From the NCBI GenBank assembly GCA_964019425.1, contig OZ025850.1, forward strand, positions 372,001 through 436,000: 64,000 bases of DNA, read 5' to 3'. Numbering within the stretch: the stretch's first letter is position 1; each line of letters starts with the position of its first letter. Source of the DNA: Flectonema sp. DT1601 (lineage: Eukaryota; Euglenozoa; Diplonemea; Diplonemida; Diplonemidae). The notes below the pieces were generated by a model. It was not told where the DNA came from and ran no database searches. It was given only the letters and a program-made list of their open reading frames with translations. Of this stretch, positions 31,056 to 42,475 are shown piece by piece. The position numbers and the translations under genes are program-made.

Positions 31056-31455
31056 GAAAAGGTGGGAAGTAACGGACTGGGAGCTTTTGGCTCCTGCCCT
31101 ATTCCCGATGTAAACTTTCTTTTTATTTTTTTTTTTTTTTTTAACAGGCCCAAAGGGCGACAATGATGGTTGCTGACCAAGGAATAATATTCAAATGAAT
31201 TTTCGTTTCAAAGAAACGAACAGAATTAAGAGAGAGGTAGAGAAAAAAAAAAAAAAAAAAAAAAAAAAAAGAAAGAATAGAAAAAAAATATGAAGAGGAA
31301 ATAATCAAACATGAAAAAAAAAAAAAAAAAATAAAATATAAATAAAAAACGTTGTATGAAAAAGGAAAAAAAGAAAAAAAAAAGACCAGAAAAGGAAAGA
31401 GAAAATGAAAAGGTATAATATTATTGTGGGGATATGAGGATAGCAGGGAGATGCT
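31056..31455 (-). mobile_element. Element b, complete, inverted
   Basis: About 400 bp from the CAAAA hairpin end at 31060 to the GAGCATCTCCC end near 31455, with no g insertion. Together with the following array it mirrors the block 59216-61698. Confidence 0.8.
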
Positions 31456-32027
31456 CTTTTTTTTTTTTTTTTTTTCTTTTTTTTTTTATTTATTATTTAA
31501 AAAAAGAAACAATCAGTTTAGCGTCTCGATCAGGACGGAAAATAGAAATTAATCGACATAGTCGATCGATAGAAAAAAAACAATGATAACATTGTTTATT
31601 CCTTTTTTTTTTTTTTTTTTTTTATTCTTTTTATTTATTTTTAAAGAAAAAACAATCAGTTTAGCGTCCTGACCAGGACGGAAAATTGAAAGTGATCGAC
31701 ATAGTCGATCGATAGAAAAAAAACAATGATAACATTGTTTATTCTTTTTTTTTTTTTTTTTTTTTTTTAAATCCTTTTAATTATTTTAAAGAAAAACAAT
31801 CAGTTTAGCGTCTTGACCAGGGCGGAAAATAGAAAGTAATCGACATAGTCGATCGATAAAAAAAAAACAATGATAACATTGTTTATTCCTTTTTTTTTTT
31901 TTTTTTTTTTATTCTTTTTATTTATTTTTAAAGAAAAAACAATCAGTTTAGCGTCCTGACCAGGACGGAAAATTGAAAGTGATCGACATAGTCGATCGAT
32001 AAAAAAAACAATGATAACATTGTTTAT

Positions 32028-32065
<38 letters not shown>

Positions 32066-33142
32066 CTTTTAATTATTTTTTAAAGAAAAAACAATCAGTT
32101 TAGCGTCTTGACCAGGACGGAAAATAGAAAGTGATCGACATAGTCGATCGATAAAAAACAATGATAACATTGTTTATTCTTTTTTTTTTTTTTTTTTTTT
32201 TTTAATCCTTTTTATTATTTTAAAGAAAAAACAATCAGTTTAGCGTCTTGACCAGGACGGAAAATAGAAAGTGATCGACATAGTCGATCGATAAAAAAAC
32301 AATGATAACATTGTTTATTCTTTTTTTTTTTTTTTTTTTTAAATTCTTTTTATTTATTTTTAAAGAAAAAAAAACGGAAAATAAAAATTAGTCGACAAAG
32401 TCGAACGATAAAAAAAAAACAATGATAACATTGTTTATTCTTTTTTTTTTTGTTTTTTTTTATTCTTTTTTATTAATTTTGAAAAAAAAACAATCAGTTT
32501 AGCGTCTTGACTAGGACGGAAAATAGAAAGTAATCGACATAGTCGATCGATAAAAAAAAACAATGATAACATTGTTTACTCTTTTTTTTTTTTTTTTTTT
32601 AAATTCTTTTTATTTTAAAAAGAAAAAAAACGGAAAATAGAAATTAGTCGACAAAGTCGAACGATAAAAAAAAAACAATGATAACATTGTTTATTCTTTT
32701 TTTTTTATTTTTTTTTTTTATATTCTTTTTTATTAATTTTGAAAAAAAAACAATCAGTTTAGCGTCTTGACCAGGACGGAAAATAGAAAGTGATCGACAT
32801 AGTCGATCGATAAAAAAAAACAATGATACTGCAACTGGAAATATTACTGCGCGGAAAAAACCGCACTAATTTCCAAATCTGCAAAAAACCGCACTAATTT
32901 TTCCACGCAGTAATATTTCCACCGCACTAATATTTCTGCTCAGAAGTGATTTTTTCTCCAGCTGCATTTTTCTGCTGGTGCCTTACACAGCAAAAAAGCA
33001 ACCAAATTTTTTTCTAACCAAGTGGAAAAAACCGCACTAATCTTTTCTCAAAAAAACCGCACTAATTTTTCCGCGCAGTAATATTTCCCCGCAGTAATTA
33101 TTCAGCACAGTAATATTTCCAGTTGCAGTAACATTGTTTATT

Positions 33143-33176
<34 letters not shown>

Positions 33177-33320
33177 CTTTTTTTTTTTTAAAGAAAAAAC
33201 AATCAGTTTAGCGTCTTGACCAGGACGGAAAATAGAAAGTAATCGACATAGTCGATCGATAAAAAAAACAATGATAACATTGTTTATTCTTTTTTTTTTT
33301 TTTTAAATCTTTTTATTGTT
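31456..33320 (-). repeat. HT130 array, about 12 units, with MITE-B inside
   Basis: Units of about 125-150 bp. Two units (near 32380 and 32640) are short degenerate versions lacking palindrome 3 and with GTCGACAAAGTCGAACG. Palindrome 3 variants include CGTCCTGACCAGGACG and CGTCTTGACCAGGACG. MITE-B interrupts palindrome 1 at 32829-33128. The order of unit variants matches, in reverse, the array at 59216-61285. Confidence 0.88.
32829..33128. mobile_element. MITE-B, 300 bp, TA target duplication
   Basis: Perfect inverted ends CTGCAACTGGAAATATTAC(T) with TA on both sides. Removing it restores AACAATGATAACATTGTT, palindrome 1 of the HT130 unit. Inner blocks of GCGGAAAAAACCGC and GCAGTAATATTTCC repeat near both ends. 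TA duplication is typical of Tc1/mariner-type elements. No protein encoded. Confidence 0.88.
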
Positions 33321-33663
33321 GTGTTTATTGTTTGTTTTTTTCCCAAGGTTCAACCTTGGGAAGAGAAGTAAAAAATTCCGTCAATGTTGGCCTTCCTGTT
33401 CGAAGGTGCGCACCAATGACGATAAATAGAGTGGGGGGAGAAAACCTTTGATCCAACTGGATCCCTTCACGAGCTGACATTGCCATGTGAAGTTAAATAT
33501 TCTGGCGATGCCAGCTCAGGCGACTTAGCCTGCTTTTTTCTTTAAATAAAAAAAATAAAAAGATACCAACAGGTGGGGTGATGGGTTGCGCCACTGCAAT
33601 CCAGTCACAAAAAGAAACAAAGGTAATCTCAAGGGTTCTCGACCCTTGGCTCTCCCTGCGCAA
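33321..33663 (+). repeat. Hairpin-rich 343-bp repeat, copy 1
   Basis: Nearly identical to 37472-37813. It contains perfect hairpins CCCAAGGTTCAACCTTGGG, GATCCAACTGGATC and CAAGGGTTCTCGACCCTTG. No coding signal. It joins the solo MITE-A end directly. Confidence 0.8.
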
Positions 33664-33666
33664 CAT

Positions 33667-33715
33667 AAAAACTCGCGGGTTTTTCCCCACAAGAATATTT
33701 CCCTTTACAGTAATA
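33667..33715 (+). mobile_element. Solo right end of MITE-A
   Basis: CTCGCGGGTTTTTCCCCACA through CCCTTTACAG, followed by TA and an A-run that leads into element b. It represents the right border whose left partner type is seen at 28536 and 38858. Confidence 0.75.
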
Positions 33716-33738
33716 AAAAAAAAAAAAAAAAAAAAAAG

Positions 33739-34112
33739 AGCATCTCCCTGCTATCCCCATATCCCCACAATAATATTATACCTTTTCATTTTCTCTTTCC
33801 TTTTCTGGTCTTTTTTTCTTTTTTTTCCTTTTTCATACAACGTTTTTCTATTTATATTTTATTTTATTTTTTTTCATGTTTGATTACTTCCTCTTCATAT
33901 ATTTTTTTTTTTTTTTTTTTCGTCTGCCTCTCTCTTAATTCTGTTCGTTTCTTTGAAACGAAAATTCATTTGAATATTATTCCTTGGTCAGCAACCGTCA
34001 TTGTCGCCCTTTGGGCCTGTTAAAAAAAAAATAAAATAAAAAGAAAGTTTACATCGGGAATAGGGCAGGAGCCAAAAGCTCCCAGTCCGTTACTTCCCAC
34101 TTTATCGAAACC
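33739..34112 (+). mobile_element. Element b, complete
   Basis: From GAGCATCTCCCTGC to the CAAAA hairpin and CACTTTATCGAAA. No g insertion. One base change in CAACCGTCATTGTCG compared with other copies. Confidence 0.8.
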
Positions 34113-37100
34113 AGAAGTTCATATTCTTTTCTATCTTTTTCAATAATTAAAACAGGGGGCACAGGAGGAAGTGAGGATGGATCCTGGTTGGTAGCTTTGA
34201 TCTCAACAGGTAATCCATTTAGTAACTGCTTGTAGTTCATAGTTTACCTTTGATTTTATAACTTCACACAGGGTACTATGAACGATGAGAGATCCAGTGG
34301 GATCACTCAGGGTCTAGTAGAGACCACCAATGTTGTGCGTTGATAGGCAAGGTGACCAACCTTGACTTTCTTTCTTTTCTCTCCTGTTGTGACAAACACA
34401 AAATACACACACAGCTTACAGTGTGTTCTTTGTGTATGTTTTCTTCAGGTGTGAGTAGTTTCTTTGTTCTTGCTCTTCAGGGAGGGCCTTAGCCAAAAGC
34501 TAACAGTCCAAATCTCACCTGGAAATTCAACTCAGTCCTTGTCAGTTTTGGCATCAAACTTGTAATGGTTTAATCATTACAGGTTATTTACTGAAATATT
34601 TGTTCTAAAAGTTGCTAAGTATTTCTCACTTAGAAATTTTTTATTTTTTTATTTTCAGCTTAATTAGCTACAAATTGTTTCTACTAAGTGTTTCTCACTT
34701 AGATTTTTTTTTTGCTTTTCAGCTCCTTAAAAGCTGCTAAGTGTTTCTGCTAAGTGTTTCTCACTTAGAATTTTATTTTTATGTTCGTTTTCTATCCCTT
34801 CTCCTATCCCTTTTGTTCAAAATAAGCGGGAGGAAATTCTCTCATTCACGCTAAGATGCACTCTGAACTTTGATTTTTTGATCTGAGTGTGAGGGAATGA
34901 CCTGTTAGTGCATTGGGCATAGGCTGGGCTGCAGTTTAGATGTCTTAGGTGTTAATAGGGGGTTCCTCTTAGCATTTTTCTTTGTTCCCACCTTATGATT
35001 TTCTTGAAGAAAAAAAATAGAAGTCATAATAGTGCTTCCCTCTGGAAGGGTTGTAAGCCATGGTGTCCAACTAGATTAAAGGACAAGTCTGGGATAATCC
35101 CTGCCAGAGGGGCGAGTATTCTACCATGGTTGAAATACTCTGGCAACTGATCTTCAATTTTATGTTGTTTGTTAGCTGCTGGTGTATCTTGATCATGTGT
35201 TGATACTTGCATTTTTTTATTTGTAATCTTCTATTACAATCCTCTTTCTGTTCTGGTCTGTTACTTCATTTGTCTTGTATAACTTCAGTTATATCCATTT
35301 TACTTTTTATTGTTTCCCATCTACTTTTTATTTTCTATTAGTTCTGGTCAGAAACTCCTGGGCAGCAAGAAGGAAAGTAGTTGAGTACTTCTGGGTGTTT
35401 GGCATCACCCCCCATAGTGAGCAAGTACAACAGGTAGCATTGGTAGTCTGTTGATCCTGAGTGATCCCAGCTACAGTTTTGTTTTTCTTTCTTTTTTTTA
35501 GAAGAAAATCAGGACATCCAAGCACTGCTGGATAGTTGCTGAATGCAGGGCCTGCCTGTGGCATTATAATAACAGGCTAAGTCATTTGTAGTTCATAGTT
35601 TACCTTTGATTTTATAACTTCACACAGGGTACTATGAACGATGAGAGATCCAGTGGGATCACTCAGGGTCTAGTAGAGACCACCAATGTTGTGCGTTGAT
35701 AGGCAAGGTGACCAACCTTGACTTTCTTTCTTTTCTCTCCTGTTGTGACAAACACAAAATACACACACAGCTTACAGTGTGTTCTTTGTGTATGTTTTCT
35801 TCAGGTGTGAGTAGTTTCTTTGTTCTTGCTCTTCAGGGAGGGCCTTAGCCAAAAGCTAACAGTCCAAATCTCACCTGGAAATTCAACTCAGTCCTTGTCA
35901 GTTTTGGCATCAAACTTGTAATGGTTTAATCATTACAGGTTATTTACTGAAATATTTGTTCTAAAAGTTGCTAAGTATTTCTCACTTAGAAATTTTTTAT
36001 TTTTTTATTTTCAGCTTAATTAGCTACAAATTGTTTCTACTAAGTGTTTCTCACTTAGATTTTTTTTTTGCTTTTCAGCTCCTTAAAAGCTGCTAAGTGT
36101 TTCTGCTAAGTGTTTCTCACTTAGAATTTTATTTTTATGTTCGTTTTCTATCCCTTCTCCTATCCCTTTTGTTCAAAATAAGCGGGAGGAAATTCTCTCA
36201 TTCACGCTAAGATGCACTCTGAACTTTGATTTTTTGATCTGAGTGTGAGGGAATGACCTGTTAGTGCATTGGGCATAGGCTGGGCTGCAGTTTAGATGTC
36301 TTAGGTGTTAATAGGGGGTTCCTCTTAGCATTTTTCTTTGTTCCCACCTTATGATTTTCTTGAAGAAAAAAAATAGAAGTCATAATAGTGCTTCCCTCTG
36401 GAAGGGTTGTAAGCCATGGTGTCCAACTAGATTAAAGGACAAGTCTGGGATAATCCCTGCCAGAGGGGCGAGTATTCTACCATGGTTGAAATACTCTGGC
36501 AACTGATCTTCAATTTTATGTTGTTTGTTAGCTGCTGGTGTATCTTGATCATGTGTTGATACTTGCATTTTTTTATTTGTAATCTTCTATTACAATCCTC
36601 TTTCTGTTCTGGTCTGTTACTTCATTTGTCTTGTATAACTTCAGTTATATCCATTTTACTTTTTATTGTTTCCCATCTACTTTTTATTTTCTATTAGTTC
36701 TGGTCAGAAACTCCTGGGCAGCAAGAAGGAAAGTAGTTGAGTACTTCTGGGTGTTTGGCATCACCCCCCATAGTGAGCAAGTACAACAGGTAGCATTGGT
36801 AGTCTGTTGATCCTGAGTGATCCCAGCTACAGTTTTGTTTTTCTTTCTTTTTTTTAGAAGAAAATCAGGACATCCAAGCACTGCTGGATAGTTGCTGAAT
36901 GCAGGGCCTGCCTGTGGCATTATAATAACAGGCTAAGTCATTTGTAGTTCATAGTTTACCTTTGATTTTATAACTTCACACAGGGTACTATGAACGATGA
37001 GAGATCCAGTGGGATCACTCAGGGTCTAGTAGAGACCACCAATGTTGTGCGTTGATAGGCAAGGTGACCAACCTTGACTTTCTTTCTTTTCTCTCCTGTT

Positions 37101-37250
37101 GTGACAAACACAAAATACACACACAGCTTACAGTGTGTTCTTTGTGTATGTTTTCTTCAGGTGTGAGTAGTTTCTTTGTTCTTGCTCTTCAGGGAGGGCC
37201 TTAGCCAAAAGCTAACAGTCCAAATCTCACCTGGAAATTCAACTCAGACC
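34113..37250 (+). repeat. Element d, 1,356-bp tandem repeat (two full units plus part of a third)
   Basis: The sequence TGTAGTTCATAGTTTACC starts at 34231, 35587 and 36943, spaced exactly 1,356 bp, and the copies look identical. Each unit has hairpins CAAGGTGACCAACCTTG, GATCCAGTGGGATC, GGTCTAGTAGAGACC, the CAAAA-loop hairpin, and two to three CTAAGTGTTTCTCACTTAG hairpins. Two short minus-strand frames per unit (62 and 78 codons) recur only because the copies are recent. No transposase or other protein found. Confidence 0.9.
34484..34509 (+). other. CAAAA-loop hairpin of element d
   Basis: Inner stem TTAGC with GCTAA, loop CAAAA, outer stem GGGC with GTCC, internal loop C and CA. The same hairpin recurs at 1,356-bp steps and alone in the 95-bp insertion at 38959-39053. 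Confidence 0.75.
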
Positions 37251-37299
37251 TTTCTCGAGGGAGGCTGACATCGCATTAAAGTAAAATAAAAATAGAACA

Positions 37300-37400
37300 T
37301 AAAAAATTCGTTCTTTCATTTGTTCTAATTCATTTTCTAAAATCTGGCATTTCAAGGAAAGTTTCAGCCTTAATTTTCCTTCTTTTTTTTTTGTACAAGG
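37300..37400 (-). pseudogene. Possible second coiled-coil gene fragment
   Basis: The minus strand reads KEGKLRLKLSLKCQILENEL, EQMKERI before becoming A/T-rich nonsense. The heptad spacing of Leu/Ile is coiled-coil-like. It is bounded by element d on the left and the 343-bp repeat on the right. Like the fragment at 28173 it lacks a start and stop of its own. Confidence 0.3.
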
Positions 37401-37471
37401 GGGTTTGAGAACCCATGTCAGATTGAGTTCTTATCACCATAGCAAAATCAGTAAGAAGTGTTTGCGATCCC

Positions 37472-37813
37472 GTGTTTATTGTTTGTTTTTTTCCCAAGGT
37501 TCAACCTTGGGAAGAGAAGTAAAAAATTCCGTCAATGTTCGCCTTCCTGTTCGAAGGTGCGCACCAATGACGATAAATAGAGTGGGGGGAGAAAACCTCT
37601 GATCCAACTGGATCCCTTCACGAGCTGACATTGCCATGTGAAGTTAAATATTCTGGCGATGCCAGCTCAGGCGACTTAGCCTGCTTTTTTCTTTAAATAA
37701 AAAAATAAAAAGATACCAACAGGTGGGGTGATGGGTTGCGCCACTGCAATCCAGTCACAAAAAGAAACAAAGGTAATCTCAAGGGTTCTCGACCCTTGGC
37801 TCTCCCTGCGCAA
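37472..37813 (+). repeat. Hairpin-rich 343-bp repeat, copy 2
   Basis: Nearly identical to 33321-33663, including the three perfect hairpins. The right border differs: here GCATCGCATGGAGGG follows. Confidence 0.8.
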
Positions 37814-37825
37814 GCATCGCATGGA

Positions 37826-38010
37826 GGGTGACGCTAAGCACCCGGGGGGTACGAAACAAACTTTCCCCCTGCTGTCCTGTTTGAAATAAAAAAAAAAAAA
37901 AAAACAAAGGGATAGAAGTAAACAGAATACATTACACCTCAACAGGTGACGCTAAACACCCAGGGGATACAAACCAAACTTTCCCCCTGTTGCCCTGTTT
38001 GAAATAAATT
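37826..38010 (+). repeat. Diverged tandem pair of about 100 bp
   Basis: Two copies of GGTGACGCTAA(A/G)CACCC followed by a G-rich stretch, then ACTTTCCCCCTG and CCTGTTTGAAATAAA (37828 and 37945). The GGTG ... CACC hairpin also occurs in element d (GGTGATGCCAAACACCC). No gene. Confidence 0.65.
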
Positions 38011-38104
38011 AAAAAAAGAACAAGAAAACAGAATACAATACTCAGCAATCAGACTCGTTCACTCGCTTCGCCAGAGCCGTTCGAGCCGATGCTCATGTAA
38101 AGTA

Positions 38105-38766
38105 AACAATGTTACAATTCTCTTTCTGTTCTGGTCTGTTACTTCATTTGTCTTGTTTAACTTCAGTTATATCCATTTTACTTTTTATTGTTTCCCATCT
38201 ACTTTTTATTTTCTATTAGTTCTGGTCAGAAACTCCTGGGCAGCAAGAAGGAAAGCAGTTAAGTACTTCTGGGTGTTTGGCATCACCCCCCATAGTGAGC
38301 AAGTACAACAGGTAGCATTGGTAGTCTGTTGATCCTGAGTGATCCCAGCTACAGTTTTGTTTTTCTTTCTTTTTTTTAGAAGAAGATCAGGACATCCAAG
38401 CACTGCTGGATAGTTGCTGAATGCAGGGCCTGCCTGTGGCATTATAATAACAGGCTAAGTCATTTGTAGTTCATAGTTTACCTTTGATTTTATAACTTCA
38501 CATAGGTACTATGAACGATGAGAGATCCAGTGGGATCACTCAGGGTCTAGTAGAGACCACCAATGTTGTGCGTTGATAGGCAAGGTGATCAACCTTGACA
38601 TTCTTTCTTTTCTCTCCTGTTGTGACAAACACAAAATACACGCACAGCTTACAGTGTGTTCTTTGTGTATGTTTTCTTCAGGTGTGAGTAGTTTTTTTGT
38701 TCTTGCTCTTCAGGGAGGGCCTTAGCCAAAAGCTAACAGTCCAAATCTCACCTGGAAATTCAACTC
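38105..38766 (+). repeat. Element d, partial copy
   Basis: Matches the second half of the 1,356-bp unit, from ATTCTCTTTCTGTTCTGG to CACCTGGAAATTCAACTC, with a few base changes compared with the tandem copies. It ends at the same CTCACCTG-AATTCAAC border as the 95-bp module. Confidence 0.8.
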
Positions 38767-39363
38767 TTGTTTTTTTTCTATCGATCGACTATGCCGATTA
38801 ATTTCTATTTTCCGTCCTGATCGAGACGCTAAACTGATTGTTTCCTTTTTTTAAATACTGTAAAGGGAAATGTTCTCGCGGGGAAATATTCTTGCGGGGA
38901 AATATTCTCGCGGATTTGGGGATTTTTTTTTCAAACTCGCGGGTTTTTCCCCACAAGAAGTTTTCTTCAGGTGTGAGTAGTTTTTTTGTTCTTGCTCTTC
39001 AGGGAGGGCCTTAGCCAAAAGCTAACAGTCCAAATCTCACCTGGTAATTCAACTTTCCCTGCCACAGAGGATTTTTGCAAAAGTGATATCAAGAATGTGA
39101 GGAATCATCAAGTGCAAGCCGGAAAAAAGAATTATTTTCCAGCAAACACATCTTAAAACAACCATGCTGCATAATGAAAATAATTTTTGCTGTAACTTTC
39201 CTTTGCAACACATGTATTTTCTTCACAAAAAGGAACTAAAAAAATGGCTGTATAAAAATGTATGCTGGCAGGGAAATACTCTCGCGGGGAAAAATTCTCG
39301 CGGATTTAGAAAAAATAAAAAAAACTCGCGGGTTTTTCCCCACAAGAATATTTCCCTTTACAG
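38767..39363 (+). mobile_element. HT130 remnant followed by MITE-A with a nested 95-bp element-d module
   Basis: HT130 sequence (38767-38857) ends in TTTAAATA. MITE-A spans 38858-39363 with both ends (CTGTAAAGGG and CCCTTTACAG). Inside it, 38959-39053 is a 95-bp piece of element d that starts GTTTTCTTCAGGTGTGAG and ends CTCACCTGGTAATTCAAC, so it is bounded by a short inverted repeat and holds the CAAAA hairpin. Three bases of the MITE are missing at the insertion site compared with 28640. Confidence 0.78.
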
Positions 39364-41105
39364 TGAATTTCGATAAAGTGGGAAGTAACGGACTGGGAGC
39401 TTTTGGCTCCTGCCCTATTCCCGATGTAAACTTTCTTTTTATTTTTTATTTTTTTTAACAGGCCCAAAGGGCGACAATGATGGTTGCTGACCAAGGAATA
39501 ATATTCAAATGAATTTTCGTTTCAAAGAAACGAACAGAATTAAGAGAGAGGCAGAGAAAAAAAAGAAAAAAAAGAAAGAAAAGAAAAAAGAAAAAAAATA
39601 TGAAGAGGAAATAATCAAACATGAAAAAAAAAAAAAAATATATATCAGTCATTCCTTTTTTTTGCGAACAAAAAACACCTTTTTCTCACCGCCTGAGCAA
39701 GGTTACACGATATGTTACTTTTGCTCGATTTTTTATTTTTTGGAATCGGGGAGGGTGCGATCTGTAAAATTAGGCATTAGGGATATACTTTTAAACATGG
39801 TAAGTGCTGCTAAAAAGAGATAAACGTCTCTTTGCAAAATTTCCTTGGTACTACTCAATGATAAATATTAATCCCAGACCTGGAATGGAAAGATCGAGAA
39901 AATCTGAGTAAAAAACACCCCTAATTTTTTTTTTTTTACTATTTTTTCCCCCTTCTCCCGCACTCAAGAGATATGCACCTTTTTACTTAACAAATCAACC
40001 CTAGTAGCAATTATGTAAGGAAAATGTTGCATCTGTGGTGGTGATAATGATCATTAAGTATCAAAGTAGGTCCAAAAAGACAGGTAGTAACAATCTGCCT
40101 CACCGGCACATGCTTAGTACTCTTTAATATATTTAAAAAAAAAAATGAAGAGGAAATAATCAAACATGAAAAAAAAAAAAAAAAAAAAAATATATATCAG
40201 TCATTCCTTTTTTTTGCGAACAAATTTTAGACATTGAAAAAGATTTTCAAAAAAAAATTGTAAAATTTTCGATCGAAGCGGCATTTTAATGCGCTGCATC
40301 ATTGGGTTCATTTCCGTCCGAAATCGGGAGGTTGGCATCACATACTTGTCACCCGAATTGAGAAAAGAGATTTTGTGGTTTACTAAATCAGCTCAGCCGT
40401 GGACAAGTACCAAAACTAAAAATTAATCGAAGGGTCTAATTTTACACTGCCGGTCCAGCGGGATCCAGAGAAAAAATAATCGAGCAAAAATATATTAAAG
40501 AGTACTAAGCATGTGCCGGTGAGGCAGATTGTTACTACCTGTCTTTTTGGACCTACTTTGATACTTAATGATCATTATCACCACCACAGATGCAACATTT
40601 TCCTTACATAATTGCTACTAGGGTTGATTTGTTAGTAAAAAGGTGCATATCTCTTGAGTGCGGGAGAAGGGGGAAAAAATAGTGAAAAAAAAAAATTAGG
40701 GGTGTTTTTTACTCAGGTTTTCTCGATCTTTCCATTCCAGGTCTGGGATTAATATTTATCATTGAGTAGTACCAAGGAAATTTTGCAAAGAGACGTTTAT
40801 CTCTTTTTAGCAGCACTTACCATGTTTAAAAGTATATCCCTATGCCTAATTTTACAGATCGCACCCTCCCCGATTCCAAAAAATAAAAAATCGAGCAAAA
40901 GTAACATATCGTGTAACCTTGCTCAGGCGGTGAGAAAATGGTGTTTTTTGTTCGCAAAAAAAAGGAATGACTGATATATAAATAAAAAAACGTTGTATGA
41001 AAAAGGGAAAAAAAAAAAAAAATAAAGACCAGAAAAGGAAAGAGAAAATGAAAAGGTATAATATTATTGTGGGGATATGAGGGATAGCAGGGAGATGCTC
41101 TTTTT
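39364..41105 (-). mobile_element. Element b with two element g copies (one partial) in opposite orientation
   Basis: b sequence runs at 39366-39640, recurs briefly at 40138-40192 and continues at 40977-41105. g is partial in direct orientation (39646-40134) and complete in reverse (40198-40973). The repeated b segment with AATCAAACATG between the two g copies shows that this arose by a rearrangement between two b plus g copies, not by simple insertion. Confidence 0.75.
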
Positions 41106-41198
41106 TTTTTTTTTTTTATTTTTTTTTTTTTTATTTATTATTTAAAAAAAAAGGAAACAATCAGTTTAGCGTCTCGATCAGGACGGAAAATAGAAATT
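41106..41198 (-). repeat. HT130 remnant at the left border of the 17.5-kb insertion
   Basis: The unit breaks off at CGGAAAATAGAAATT (41198). The missing half continues at 58689 (AATTAGTCGACAAAGTCG), so the region between is an insertion with an AATT duplication. Confidence 0.85.
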
Positions 41199-42124
41199 CG
41201 GGTTTCTCCTATATAATTGTCAGCATTGGGGATATTTTGGGTTCTGAGGAAATCCACCAAGTCCTGGGCCAGGTACCCAGGCCAGGCCTCACCTAATTAC
41301 ACACTAATTCTTCTTTGCATTCCCGCAAGAAGGTCTGGTTCTAAGTGCAACATAAGTGTTGACTGGTGCCACGCATTACGGAAAGAAAAGTAGCGTTGCA
41401 TATTGACCTGTGGCAAGTCGGCGCTACCAAATGTGATCCACGGCGGGCGTTTGCAGAAAGAAATTTGCCTTTGTCACGGAATTTTTTTTTTTTTTTTACC
41501 ACTTTTTGCGCCACTCACCTCCAGAAAAACATGAGTAAATCTTTTTTTATGGTTATCTCTCGATCTATCGACCCTGAAAAGTCTTCACAAATTTCTGTGT
41601 GGAGAAAAAAGTTTTGCAGTTGTTTGCCAGTCAAAACTTACGCAGCACTGTAAGCTGGCCAGGCCTAGCTACTTCCGTACTGGGAATGAGGCTTCTGTTT
41701 CTTCCAGCAAGCAGGCCTGGTGCTAAGTGCTACGTAAGTGTTGAATGGTGTCACGCATTACGGGAAGAAAGGTAGAGTGTTGCATGTTAACCTGTTGCAG
41801 GTTGGCACTACCAAATGACCTGATGACCCACGGGGGGGCGTTTGCGGAAAGAGAATTGCTGCTTTTGCAGTTATTTGCCTTTGTCACGGGATTTTTTTTT
41901 TTTTTTTTTTACTGCTTTTTGTGCCACTACAAGAAATCATGGTTACACCTTTTTTATGGTTATCCCTTGGCCTATCGATCTCGAAAAGGCTTCACAAACC
42001 CCTGAGGAGAATAGGCTTTAGGGTTTTGGTGCCAAGCTGCCTTTTTGTTATGGTTTAGACAATTTGGGTTTTAATAAATAATTCCTTTCATTTTTGCCAC
42101 CTTTCTGCAATCAATGCTTATGTA

Positions 42125-42475
42125 GCACCCCTGAGCAAATTTTGGCTGCTAATTTTCTTCTTGCAAGCAAATTTTAGCTGCTGATTCTCTTCCCGCAAGC
42201 AAATTTTAGCTGCTTATTTCTTTCTTTCAGGCAAATTTTAGCTGCTAATTTTCTTCCCGCAAGCAAATTTTAGCTGCTGATTCCCTTCCCGCAAGCAAAT
42301 CTTAGCTGCTAATTTTCTTCCCGCAAGCAAATCTTAGCTGCTAATTTTCTTCCCGCAAGCAAATCTTAGCTGCTTATTTTCTTCCCGCAAGCAAATTTTG
42401 GCTGCTTATTTTCTTCCCGCAAGCAAATTTTAGCTGCTTACTTTTTTCCTGCAAACAAATTTAAGCTGCCAATTT
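42125..42475 (+). repeat. 32-bp satellite, short array (about 11 copies)
   Basis: Units start GCAAGCAAATTTTAGCTGC followed by a T/C-rich half ending TTCCC. Several units are degenerate, especially at both ends (TTCTTGCAAG, CTTTCAGG, CCTGCAAACAAATTTAAG). The right edge reads AAGCTGCCAATTTTCTTCAG, the same as in the long array. Confidence 0.95.

Noticed and set aside
35024-36920. Repeated 62- and 78-codon frames in element d
   Set aside because: They are the same in all copies only because the copies are nearly identical. No family, no good start context, and they cross hairpins and A/T runs.
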